Positions 27,133 through 39,000 of a stretch of DNA of 64,000 bases are shown piece after piece. The translations under genes were made by a program, and so were the position numbers. The notes beneath the pieces are model-generated. The model worked only from the letters and a program-made list of their open reading frames with translations. It did no database searches and was not told the DNA's origin. Source of the stretch: Theristus sp. LFF4_11 (Eukaryota; Nematoda; Chromadorea; Monhysterida; Xyalidae); NCBI GenBank assembly GCA_030248135.1, contig JASANC010000153.1, positions 1 to 64,000 of the forward strand, written 5' to 3'. How positions within the stretch are numbered: the stretch's first letter is position 1; each line of letters starts with the position of its first letter.

Positions 27133-29858
27133 TCAACACAACGACAGGTTGAACGCAACACAAGCAAGCGCGCAAACATTCGTCCATCGGTCTAATGTGG
27201 TGCTGTATCGTTCAACGGTGGCAATGGTGGTGGTGCCATTGAAGCCGCCGATAGCATACACGTCACCATTGAACAGGGTGCACGCAAAGTTGCTGCGCGG
27301 CGTTTCCATGTGCGCGATCGGCAGCCAACGCGACTGCTGAAATGATCTGGCGTGTGTGGTGTGTTTTCACTTCCAAAAGAACCCCCGTTAACATTTAGTG
27401 TTTTACTCGTTTTTGAAAGCACTCAGCCGTGGCGAGACGGACGGAACCGTTGAAGCCGCCGACGGCGTAGATGCGATCGTTGTCGGGGTCTTCATCATCC
27501 GAGCACTCCACCAGGGAAACGCCACTGCGCGGCTGTAGCATGTCGGCCACCAGCACCCAGACGTCCGTTTCAGGGTAGTAGACCTCAGCGGACGCCAGTA
27601 CCGTATCGCCTGGAGACGTGAGCCGTTCAACAGTTCAGCAGCAATCACACTTTTGTGGTGGTGCGGTTGTAGAAATGACGAACCATTGAAACCGCCGGCG
27701 ACAAACAGTCTGCCTCGCTGCGCGACAATGGCGGCGTCACTGCGTGCGCGGTTCATCGATGCAATCAGTGACCACTGGTTGTCGGCAATCGTGTAGCACT
27801 CAGCGGAGCGCAGTCGGTTGCGTCCGTCGAAGCCGCCAACCGCGTAGATGCACGTGTCATTCAGCAGACACGCGGACACGTAGCAACGTGGCACGTACAT
27901 TGGCGACGCCTCGTGCCAGCGGTCTGCAAATATGTTTATGCAATGCAAAATGTTTATGTAAAATTTACGTAATTGTTACTTGTAGTTGGAAAAGTTTCAA
28001 GAAAGACATACAATGGAGATGCCGCTTTCGCTCACTTGTCTCGATGTCGTAGTATCGAACGGTGTTGTAGTATTCGGTGCCGTCAAAGCCTCCGACCATG
28101 TACAGACGCTGCCCAACCGTGATCAAGGCGTGATACGCACACGCTGCCGCTGCATTGCCAGCAGCAATTGGGAACCTGGCGAAGCTGATTTTCTTAAACT
28201 GGTTTTAACCGTCGTTTACAATTATTTTGTGGTCCCTCCAAGAACTAGTTGTTTCTGTCTCTCTTCTGACGTGCCATTAACGAACCAACGATTCGCAGCG
28301 ACGTCGTAGCTCTCGATGGTGTCCGTCGGCGCTCCGTTTGTCCATCCGCCCACTGCAAACAGCACGTCCGTCGGCAATCGTGGTCGATCCGTGCACAGCT
28401 TCACATCGGGAGAGCGTGACGTGCATGCGGACAACTGATCGGGTGAATGTGAAAGCATTGTGATCCGGGTGATATTAGTTCATGACATTAGACATTATCC
28501 TGATGAAGTTCATACCCTGAGCAGTTCTTCTGCGATCCAAACGCGCGTCTCATTCTGTTCAGCCAGCAGGGCCGCTTGCGCAGCAGCACTGAGTCGACTG
28601 TTGTTGTTCGAGTCTACTGTGGTGTCTTTGCTGTCGACGCACAGACGCAGTCGTTCAACGAGACCCTGACCGGCGAACATCAGCCGGATGCAGCGTCGCA
28701 TCAAACGGCACGCCTCGGCCTTTCGCTCGTCTTGTTGCTCGCTCCAACGCTCGATCGCCGTCAGCACCGCCCACTCGTCCACCGTGCGCAACCGATCGTC
28801 CATCAGCAGCGACTCAATCTGCTCGAAGCTCAACTCCGACCTGACCAAATAATTAGTTTGAAACAATTTGATTGTGACCAATTTTTGAATTAAAATTTTT
28901 TGCGTGAAAGTGATGCATCAGCTGCATCTGCAGTTCCGGTGCTCCTCCTCTATAACACGGGAAAAAAATAATAAAAACTAAATTGATCACGTTCACCTTA
29001 TCAAAAAAGGCTTGGCTTAGGTTTTAATCAATGACAATGACAACCAATGATAATCAATCAAAAAAATACCACTCGGCGTTCTGGCACACGGCCTCGATGT
29101 TGTAGAGAATGTAACAGCGCGCATGTGCGGCCAACGCCTGCACGTGCAGCAGGTCAGCGTAGAGCAAGATGCCAACGATGTTGTCGACGGTGAAGTGCGC
29201 GCGCACGTACGAAATGCACGCCGTCACCAAACCATCCATCTGCCATTTGTGCGCCGTCGGTAGGATCTCCTAAAAATTAAAAAACCTTGCAGACACCAGA
29301 GTCTGATGGAAAAATAACAGGTAAGTTTTGTGCTATCCAAAGTGGTTTACTTTTTAATCAACACCGACGACACTGATTGAGCGTCATTCACCTGAACATT
29401 AGCGAATGTAAGCCGTTGAGCAATGGAACGTGCGTAGACGCTGTCCAAAAGGAGATGCAACGCGGCGGATGAGCTGACGTCGACGTGCACTGGGATCAGC
29501 TGTGAGCGTCCGGTGTCGCTGTGGTCGTGCACAAAGTAGGCACTGCAACGAAACTTGGGTCTCCGAGTTTCATGCTGTTCAATACAGTTTTATCGGAGTT
29601 TCCTGCTTTTTCGCGAAATAAAATGGATGGATGGATGGATTCATTCCATAATAATGACTCGACCGCTTGGCATTCTAGGCATTTCTTGAAAAAAATGCGC
29701 GTTTGTTGCAAAGAGTCTGACCGAAAATACTGGCTGGCAGCAGCGAGCATGACGCTGTGTGCGCGAACGGCTGTGCCATCCAGCGCAACGAGCACACAGT
29801 CGCAGAGGACGTCGTCGTCACGCAACTCCAGCAGCTTCTCGCCTAAACCGAGCACCAT
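27133..29858 (-). CDS. KLHL10: Kelch-like protein 10 homologue (BTB-BACK-Kelch), 9 exons
   Basis: Substrate adaptor of a Cullin-3 ubiquitin ligase; in vertebrates and insects KLHL10 acts in spermatid development. Exons (minus): 29722-29858, 29392-29542, 29070-29269, 28516-28840, 28271-28434, 28036-28184, 27651-27923, 27407-27609, 27133-27336. Phases agree and give 601 residues (human KLHL10 is 608). BTB: LRDDDVLCDCVLVALDG with AHSVMLAAASQYF. BACK: ESLLMDDRLRTVDEWAVLTA. Six Kelch blades: RPRLPTDVLFAVGGW, LYMVGGFDG, IYAVGGFDGRNRLRSAECY, LFVAGGFNGS, IYAVGGFNGSVRLATAE, VYAIGGFNGTTTIATVERY. RPRLP before the first blade and SPMYVPRCYVS point to KLHL10 among the paralogues. The intron between exons 7 and 8 is only 41 bp. 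The tail after the last blade is short, so a further exon may be missing. Confidence 0.9.
28915..29040 (+). repeat. Family-B dispersed repeat in KLHL10 intron 3
   Basis: Shares CTATAACACGGGAAAAAA and CACCTTATCAAAAAAGGCTT with 24390-24470 and, inverted, with 31195-31270. Confidence 0.65.
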
Positions 29859-30348
29859 GATGACTGTTGGAATGGTGAGTTGTAGAACAAATAGGACAGG
29901 GTGAACTTCACAAACAAATGTTGCTTGATTTGGTGATAAAAAAGTGGTGCAAAAGACAATGAGAGTCTAAACGATGTGGTTATTTATATATCTGTCGCTT
30001 ATTGATTGGATTCCTAGCAGTACCGAAGGTGAGGGGGGTTAAGGTGCACCCTGTAGAGGGTGGTGGGGACTGGGGAATTTTGTGACACTCCCCCAGTGGG
30101 TATCCCCCAGCCCCAGCCGGCTGTCACGGGACCAGCACCCCCCTCATTGGTTTTACGAGGTAATATCAAAGAAAATTTTTGTTGAACTTTTGAAAAATTG
30201 TGCCATAATTGAGGTTTTCAGAGCATATTAGAGGAAAATTTTTCGATTTTTTTAAATCGGCATTTTTGTTTTTTTAATCACTTTAAAAAAAATTGATTTT
30301 TGTTTAACAACCCTATTTTTAGAATTGGTATTCTTATTTAAGGCATGC
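29859..30348. other. Upstream of KLHL10; repeat fragments
   Basis: The first 100-150 bp probably hold the KLHL10 promoter. A TAGGGTTGTT-family piece in inverted orientation occupies 30151-30315. Confidence 0.45.
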
Positions 30349-31095
30349 GGTCGATCCGGTACCGGTCGATCCGGTACCGGTCGATCCGGTACCGGTCGAT
30401 CCGGTACCTGGCAATTTTCTAGGGCGGTCGATCCGGTACCGGTCGATCCGGTACTCGGTCGATCCGGTACCAATTGAAATTTTCAGCTGTTTTAGCATTC
30501 AATTCAATTTGTTTCTGATTTGTTTTCCATTTTTCTTCGTTTCTCTCATTTTATTTGATGTCTGAAACATTTTACCGCAGGTTTTTTCGCTGGAAATATG
30601 AAAATAAAAACAACAGACATTTTTCCTCAACTCCAAAAAAGAACCGAATCAGTCTTCATATTTTTATTTTGTTCTCCTTTTCTTGCTGAGCTGATAATTT
30701 TGCAAATTTTCACCGTCTTAGAGCTTTATTCTTCTGGAAAATGGTTCAGAAAATTAAAAAAAACATATGGTACACTTGTTTTGCTTTTTTCAGAATCAGA
30801 TTACGATTACCAAAACCAACAAAGTGTCGCAAGTCGTCGTCGTCCAACAATCGTGTTCGGTTTCATGTCTTTCCGTGCTGCATAAATGTTTCGCAATCAC
30901 CGAAACCAAAGAAAAATCGAAAACACAACGAATTGAACGCTAAAAACCCGTAAAACAGCTGAAAATTTCAATTGGTACCGGATCGACCGAGTACCGGATC
31001 GACCGGTACCGGATCGACCGCCCTAGAAAATTGCCAGGTACCGGATCGACCGGTACCGGATCGACCGTACCGGATCGACCGGTACCGGATCGACC
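30349..31095. mobile_element. Foldback-like element with GGTCGATCCGGTACC tandem repeats in inverted arms
   Basis: The left arm has seven copies of the 15-mer GGTCGATCCGGTACC (some imperfect), split by TGGCAATTTTCTAGGGC. The right arm holds the same order inverted (GGTACCGGATCGACC, with GCCCTAGAAAATTGCCA). Both arms end inward in AATTGAAATTTTCAGCTGTT or its complement. The 440 bp core codes for nothing recognisable. CTTATTTAA lies just outside both ends and may be the target duplication. Confidence 0.85.
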
Positions 31096-31129
31096 TACAG
31101 CCCTTATTTAAAAACTTTGAAAAATGATT

Positions 31130-32177
31130 TTTGATCAAATGTTGCTTGCAATAAAGTCGCTGTAGGTTCCTAATCCTAAATCTGATCCTAATCCTAAAAG
31201 CCAAGCCTTTTTGATAAGGTGAAAAAGGGTCAAATTGGTTTTTGCATTTTTTCTTTCCTGTGTTAAAGAGGAGGAGGAGAATAGAGATGTAAGGGTCAAA
31301 AAAAAATTTTTTTTTAATTTTTTTAAAAAAAAAGTAAAAAAAAAATGAGCATTTTTATTTTTATTTTTTTATTAAAAATTTTTGAAATTTTTTCTTCAAT
31401 GTGCCCTGAAAATGCCGTTTTTGGCATAATTTTTCGAAAGTTCAACAAAAATTTTCTTTGACTTTACCTTGTCACTTAGTCTTCAACGCTGCAGGTGGTA
31501 TTCTGGATTGATTTATCGACTGTTTTTAGCCTTGGTGAGTGATGATCGACTCGCGCATTGAAGTACTTGAGCGTCGCAAAGGCCAGTTCAACAAATTCCG
31601 ATGCCGCTAAGGTGAGATAGAAGCAGAGAACTCACATTTACGCATCGTTTTTCAGGATCTCGAAAGGTCGAAATTGCACTGTCTGCCACTGCAAGAGTAA
31701 CTTCGTTGGTTGCTCGTTGCTGTTTCGCCTCGTGTCGTGTCGTCAGCATGATCACACCGGTTTGTTGTTGAACTTGTTTCCGTGTTATTTGAGGTGAATT
31801 GAGAGGCAAAACACGAGACGTGATGTCGTCGGTGGGAAAATGGGGTCGCCGAAACCAAGTCTGAAATTTTCACCCTCCTCCCATATGAGTGGGGGTCATA
31901 TGGTAAGTCGGTGGCTCCTCAGATGGTGATATTCGGACTCCCTGAAAAATTCTGAACAACTTTCATTTGAAAAAAAATTTAAAAAAAATTATTTTTTTAA
32001 AGAAAAAAAATAGAAATTTTTTTTTCTTGACATCTCTAAGGGAGGACCACCTCCACCGTACATGTACTTTTAAATATGAAGCCGTACGTATTTGGTAGCA
32101 CAACTTTGATTTTTGAAATTTAAAAAAAATTAAAAAAAAACAAAAATGACGATTTTTGTTTTTTTTTAACAACCCTA
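31130..32177. repeat. Composite of family-B and TAGGGTTGTT-family repeats
   Basis: 31130-31290 is the inverted match of 24360-24520 (CCTAATCCTAAA units, AAGCCAAGCCTTTTTGATAA). 31420-31620 resembles the 24.0 kb repeat. 32040-32095 repeats the ACATGTACTTTTAAATATGA motif of 24340 in inverse. The stretch ends AACAACCCTA at 32176. Confidence 0.55.
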
Positions 32178-33004
32178 CTCCGACGTCAATTTGGATTGGA
32201 CCTACCTTTTGCAGCATGTGGATCCAGACCTAGGTTCTCGTTCCAAATGATTTTTCTGTGTTCCACAGTACTTTCTTGAATGCTTCAGATAGAAAACGCA
32301 CCGGTTCACGTTGTTGGTGATGGGCAACGCCGCGCTTCTTCGAGACGACAAATCGGCAACGCCCAAGAGTTGACAAGCAGGTTTCCTCCAATTTTAAGCG
32401 TAAAAACAAAATTATTTACTGCTTTTTAGTCCATTAACAAACTCATGAAACCAAGAAGGCTTTGACCTGAAAATAGAAATTGTCAAAAAAAAATTCTTCC
32501 AAAAACAAAGTCCACACGAAACTCTGAGCAAAAAAGTATGATGACAATTTCTGTGGAAAGTGTCTTAAACGCATTTTCAGATGAAAGGACAATTTTGATG
32601 GCCAAAATTCGTTTTTTTAATTGATTAAAAAAATTAATTACAAAATCCCGATTTCAAAAGTTTTTTTTTCAAAGTTTAAAAAAAAATTCGAACCCTGACA
32701 ACAACTACAACACCAAGTCACCAACACCATCCACACACAAGGACAAGACAAGAGGTCCCGGTCCAGATCCAGAATTTCTGTACAAAATTTGCTCCAGTCT
32801 AGCTCCAGCCATCCATAGATTTTTCTGTCGTTTTTATTCGGTTTTTTAACCTTATTCCATCGTTGACTTTATATCACTCACTCACTGCTTCCTTGATTGC
32901 GTTTAATAATTCTTTGATCTGTCGTATTTCCAAAGTTCAGCAAAGTGTTTTAGTTAGTGTTGCATTTCAGTTTTCATTATTCGTTGTGGCTGTAGCAGCA
33001 ATGA
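32178..33004. other. Upstream of the AMPK-gamma gene; no gene seen
   Basis: Ordinary AT-rich sequence; presumed promoter and 5' UTR of the first AMPK-gamma exon. No exon or named site recognised. Confidence 0.4.
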
Positions 33005-36000
33005 ATGGCCACATCGCGTAATAAGCGCCAATCAACGCCGACCGGGGTGGGTGGGCCAGCAGCAGCCGGTGCCGCCGTCGTCAACACTCATCGATCACGT
33101 CTGTATTCGTGAGTCCTTTTCACAATTGTGTTGTGTTCATGTTTTGAAGACGGTCGAAAGATTACAGTTTTTGTTGGTCAACTGAAGCTGGTAGTTTTGA
33201 GGCACAACAGCAAAAATTGGTAAGGTTGGTACCTTATGGTTTCCGGAAACGGCGTGCGAACAAATAAATAAACAAATAAAATAAAATAAAGAAATAGAAT
33301 TCTGGAAATAGAAAGAAAACAAAGAAAATAAATAGTGTGTGAGTGTGACCACGCTTAACCGATTGAACATCTTTTATGTATGTGGTGACACGTTCCATTA
33401 TTGTTGCCCTGTCAGCCAGCCAACTCCAGTGATTGAAAATAAGATTGAACAAATGCCAACCAACCAATTCGCTGTTCTGTTCTCCAGGAGACCAGAAGCA
33501 GGCGAACAGCCGCGCGAGAAGAAAACATCAAAGGAGTCGAAGGCGAAAGCGGAGAGTCAGAGCGCCTATCGTGATCACATTCTCGAGTCGCAGTACCACA
33601 CGGTGCACGGATTGAGCAACGTCACCGTCGGTGGCACGGTCGTTCCGGACTCCGGTCGAAAATCCGGTCGCAACAGCATCATAAACACTTTCATCACTCA
33701 GGTGTGCATGCCGCAGCGTCCTCAGGGACGTCAGGGTTGCTCTTGTCCTTTGCTGTACATGTGAAATCTTCCAAAGATTTGAATTTCCGCAGTTTCTGCA
33801 ATTTCGAACTGGCGTTTTTTGTTTTAGATTCCGTCGCGATTCACCAAGCGATTCCAAGTGACTGCCTCTACAGCAGGCGGCGTCACTGGCGTTACACAGT
33901 CGCGAACGTTTGACGTCAAACCGAGCAGCACTGCAAGTTGGTGGTCGCATTCTCATTGCTTGTTTCGACAACTTGTTATTTTTTTCATCTGCACTGCAAT
34001 TTACTTTGGTAAACCAGGTAAATTGCAACTTGTAACAAGCAAAAAAAACTAAATTTTGGTTAGATTCTTTGCAAATGGAAGTTCAAAGCTTCACCAGACA
34101 TGTGCGACGGTCTTGTGACTGGTGTGTTAGACGGTGACCGGGCGCATCCGCGGGTACCACAGGCGTGGTGAACCGCGCGGCCCACACCGTCGCACGGGTC
34201 TGGTTCGGATCAAAAACGAAATACATGAACTCGATGATGAAGGAAGAAGGAAATGGTTATTTAGGTGTCAGAGAAAAGAAGAATAAAAAGACTAAAAAAC
34301 TGCAATCATTGTAGTGTGAATGTGCAGTAGTTGGTGGACTTTGAAAAGCTGATAAGCATTCTGGCACCTTTGCTGGTGTTGAATTTTGCTATTTTCGACA
34401 AGACTGCTGTGTGTATGTGTATTTTTGTATCAATTTTATGGTGGCATCGTGTGGTTTGTTACAACTTGTAAGATTTCTTGTTCAACCACATCGTTGTGTT
34501 CATGTTTGTACCAAGTGTCAAGTTGGTCAACAACCACCCCTTTTCCCAAAAAAACGTGTGGAATGATAAAAGAATACCAATGCCGCCAAACTTCATTGTT
34601 ATTGTAATTGTGTGACGATTTCAAATGTCTAGAATGATGAGCGAATGTGAAATGCTGTCATTTCGTTTGAATTTCGCTTTTTTCCTGAGTCACATTGATT
34701 GCAAACCGGTTTGAACGGCATTGCGCCGGTTCACTTGTGATCGTTTAACAAAACGACGAATGTAAAAGTTGGAAGATTCTGAAGAAAAAGTGTTCAGTCA
34801 AAAACGTTTTAATAATCAATTTCTGCAATGTGCAAAACTTTTATGAAGTGGAAAATGAAATGAACATAACCTTGGCTTTGGCGTGCGTTTGTGCGGATAA
34901 TTTTCTGGCAAGAAGTTTGAAATAACTTTTTTGCCATCAGCAGAGAGCAATAAATTGAATCAATTTTATTTGCGTGATAAATGAATCTTGACTGCGAAAC
35001 CACATAAAAAGCACCTGAAAATGGCAATGGTTTGTTTTTAGGATAATGTGAGACTGGGAAAGGGAACATGCTAAATAAATACACAGGGCAATTGAAAAAT
35101 CGTTTTCCGATTTTACTTTCCACCACGTGTGGTGTGTATGAGCAAGCAAAACAACATTTAAACATTTAAACAACGTTGTCGTTTGTAACAGCTGTCTCAG
35201 TGGGGCTTCAAGCAACGTTTGGTTCTGTCCAATGATGGTCTTCACACCGTTTTCCCCGGAATTTCATTCTCTGACTGTTTTGACTGTGCTGGTTTGAATT
35301 TTTTTTTGCGTTTTCATTGTGTGGTCCGCATCCCTTGCGACCGATCGATCGAAGCTAGTCGTTTTGACTATATGCAATGCAACATCGTGCTGGTGTTTCA
35401 TGTGGTTTCAGCCAGTGAAATGGTCCGTTTGTTGTTGCAATGATTCTTGTCATGTCATTTTGAAACCGCAAATTCACGATACGGTCGGGTTGTTTGTTCG
35501 TACGCGCTCTTGTGTTTTGTGCCTTGTGCAAACCCGGCTTTCTCTGGCATTCCACAACAGTTGGTCGCCATACTCATGGTCGCTATAAAGCGGTTCACAA
35601 CAACCGTGCGAAAATGATTTTGGTTGTTTCCTGTTATGGAGAACCAGCAATTCTGGTGTTTATTCAAAAATTTCAACGTTACATTTGTAGCTGAATATCG
35701 ATTAAAGAACAGATGTTTTGTGTCTTGCCTTATTGTCAAAAGGTTAGGTTAAAGTGCTTCGTGCTTCTAGCCTTTAAAAGCACACAACAGCAGGAACCAT
35801 TTTGAAACGGTACTAACCACACTACGCATCTGTTTTATGTCGACGCACGGAAAAGCAAAGCAAGACCGGCTGACAGATTGAAATTGTTAGCAGCCGTTGG
35901 TATTCAAACAAAAAAAGTGCTCCCATGCCGTGCGCATTGAGAAAACCGATCGGTTTCGGTTAGCTGGTGCGCGTTTGAGCACACAAATAAATGGATCGTT

Positions 36001-39000
36001 TCATCGTTATTATTACCGTGCAATATGTCGACAGCATGAGCTGGTCCGGTGTGCTTTCACTGTCTGATTTCCCGTTCAAACACGCCATTTTCTGAAGAAC
36101 GATCAATTTTTTTACCTTTTTGCCCATTCGCTTCAACCATCCAACTGGTATGCTTTCAGCTATCTGCATTTATCTGCAACAAAATTGCTCTTTTTTCCGT
36201 TGTTGCTTTTTAAATTCTTACCATCGCATTTTTGCTCTATCCGAAAGCGGCTTGTTCATAAACTCGTTAACTCCGTTCTTCTTGATGGAGTCCGTTATGG
36301 AACAATTTTACGAGAATGTGATTCGTGTTTTTTTTCTCAACCACGAAGTCTGGTTTACGGACCGTATCGAGAGAGTGTTTGCTTCACTTGTGGAACATTT
36401 ATGATGATGAAGTGCACGTTTCGTTTTGTAAACATGCTCGCATGACAGTAGTAAAGTGGTGAGATCTGTGCTACTTAGTCGCTACTTTGTTCGTTTGTTA
36501 TTCATTGATCCACTTCCAGCTCATCGTGTTCTGTCTTTCAATGGAAGCCGCTCACGCGATTCTAGCACAACGCAGCATGCGACGTTGAGACTGCGGCATG
36601 CCACTGGTTGTATGCACTTGTTGCAATATCGGCAATTAATAATAAATCACCGCTCATTGGTGATTTAGTGCCGTGCATCTCTGCTAATTGTTTCATAACG
36701 CTAGCAGAGCAGCAGTTTTACGTACGCCACCGATGTCGACTCACGTCCATATGATGATGTTTTTTCTGGTTTACCATGCGCATTTTTGCTTTTTTGTACG
36801 TTTCTATTTTTGCTCTCTGATCTATCTATCTGCTATCCACCCACCGCCCAAGTGGATGGCAGTGTGTTTGTTGGTTGGAGTGGAGCCGCCCTCTGGGGTA
36901 TGTGGGTATGCTCATTATATTTTGTATTTCCATTTCATAGAATTGAAGCAAACTCTTCCGATTGCTTTGCTGCATTTCTCCATATTTTGTTCCTTCATTT
37001 GGTAATAATTTCAGAATGTGAGATGCTTGTGCGCGTTGCGGAGCCATAGTCAAGGCGCTGCTCAGGGCGGCGGCGCACATTGCATGACTGCACTGCCATG
37101 TTCCATTTGCCAAAGTGCGTATCAATAAGCATGTGAAACTGTTATGCATACGCCGTTGTGCAACAACTAAGTTATATGATGGCAGCGAAAGCTGGATGAT
37201 CCCAACGAACGTTCTGACTGGAGTTACCGATGAATGAAATGTGAACGTTTTCGACGAACGCGAAAATCGGATTTCGTCAACACAAAACTGCATCTGCCAC
37301 CGATCACTGTTCATGTCTGAATCCTCATTCTCGTCGCGACGCCGCCGCTATTACACCGAAAACAGACACAGCCCGCTGTCGAGGTCTGCGCCGTCGCACG
37401 CCTCTCGGGACGCTGTAACGACCAACCAAGGTGCGTCTGTCTGAAATTTTGATGACTTTTGTTGCCACCTGCATTCCGCATCAACACACGTGTCTCACGA
37501 GAAGTTCGTGCAACTGCAGTCCTCGCCGCGGCTGCCACGGTTTACTCGACAGTTGCAGGCCATTGCGATTGCCGAAACTGATCTCAGTTGATGCTTCTGA
37601 TAACTGGTACCTGCACACCCAGTGTGGGTAGAATAGACATTTCGAACAGCATGAAGAAAGCGCTTTTGGTAAAATGCAACATCACAGAAAAGTCCCCCTG
37701 TGTAGCACATTATTGATGATGCCACCGATTTTTTACTTATGAAGTTGACAAGACCGAAATGTGGAGAAATTTTTACACAGCGCCCGATTTGTGTCGGTTC
37801 TGCCGTTTCTGCGAACAGTTGCTGACTAGCGCACAGTGTAAAAATAGCAACGACAGGAAACGTGAAACAGCGCACTGTCTCTTCCTATTAGCGATAAACA
37901 GTTATGAAAAGCGTTTGCCGTTTGCTGTTTTTCATAATATGGTGGTGGCTGTTATATAATAACATATAATTTATGTTTAGAAAATTGATACACTGCGCTG
38001 TTATATTGTTTTTTTTTACATTGTCATGGTAGCGCAGTTTGAAATCAAACCCGCCTGTGCACGTGCAAACAATGTTGGGAAAACTGTTTTGTCCGGCAGG
38101 TTTTGTTCCAGCTATACCACAGTCCCTGGTACGCCTGGGTACGATTAGGAATGTCAGGCCGTAGAAATTTCGCTCGGAAAGATAAGCGAATCGGGCCACA
38201 CGAATTTCAGTAGTTCCAGATCCACATTTTCGTTGTTATCAGCATTCTCATGAAAAAGCACCACTTTCGTCGGTACAGCGGCCACAGCAATAATGACGGT
38301 CAGTGGCCGGTTGGCGCCGCGCTTTTTTCCTGTCGAACGCGATGAGCATTTTTGTTATTTTTTACGTTTTTGCTATGACCCGTCCGATTGCTGATTCGCC
38401 CGTACGATCGTGAGTTTTGCTCGGGTTTCAGTGCGTTCGAACTCGAGCGGATCGGTGGCGACGACACGACGGTCGAAGTCGTCTTCCGTGCCGTACAGCA
38501 GCGGGCCGCCGTTGCTTGTCGTCGACACACGGCTAGCAAACACCACCACCACCACCGCCGAGCCATCGCAAGATGCCGATCAAACGGACAACGACAGCCG
38601 AAAACCGAACCGTAGTCCAATAGCTCGTGCGGTCATGGATTTCGTGCGTCAGCGAAAACTGTCGCCGATAAAGCTGCCACCGCCGACCGTCTACAACGAT
38701 GCCACCGCACAGCGTAGCCCCGTGGCAAGCGCACCCCCTCATTACCCATTGTTGTTTGTTTTGTTTTGGTACAGCAGTGAAGTGAACTTTACAGATGTCC
38801 TTCCTTGGGCTAGCCTCTTTTCCGGAGCTGACCATTGCACTGGTGTTCTTTCTTGGTCCAATTTTGACAAGGGTCCAAAGGTGTTCAGTTCCAATCAGCC
38901 CCGGATCACCGATCTCATTTCAGAGACGTTTTATGTCGTCAAAAGTTGGCAAACGGAAAATGCATTCTGCCTCGTCGATGACCGACTACGCGAGCATTGA

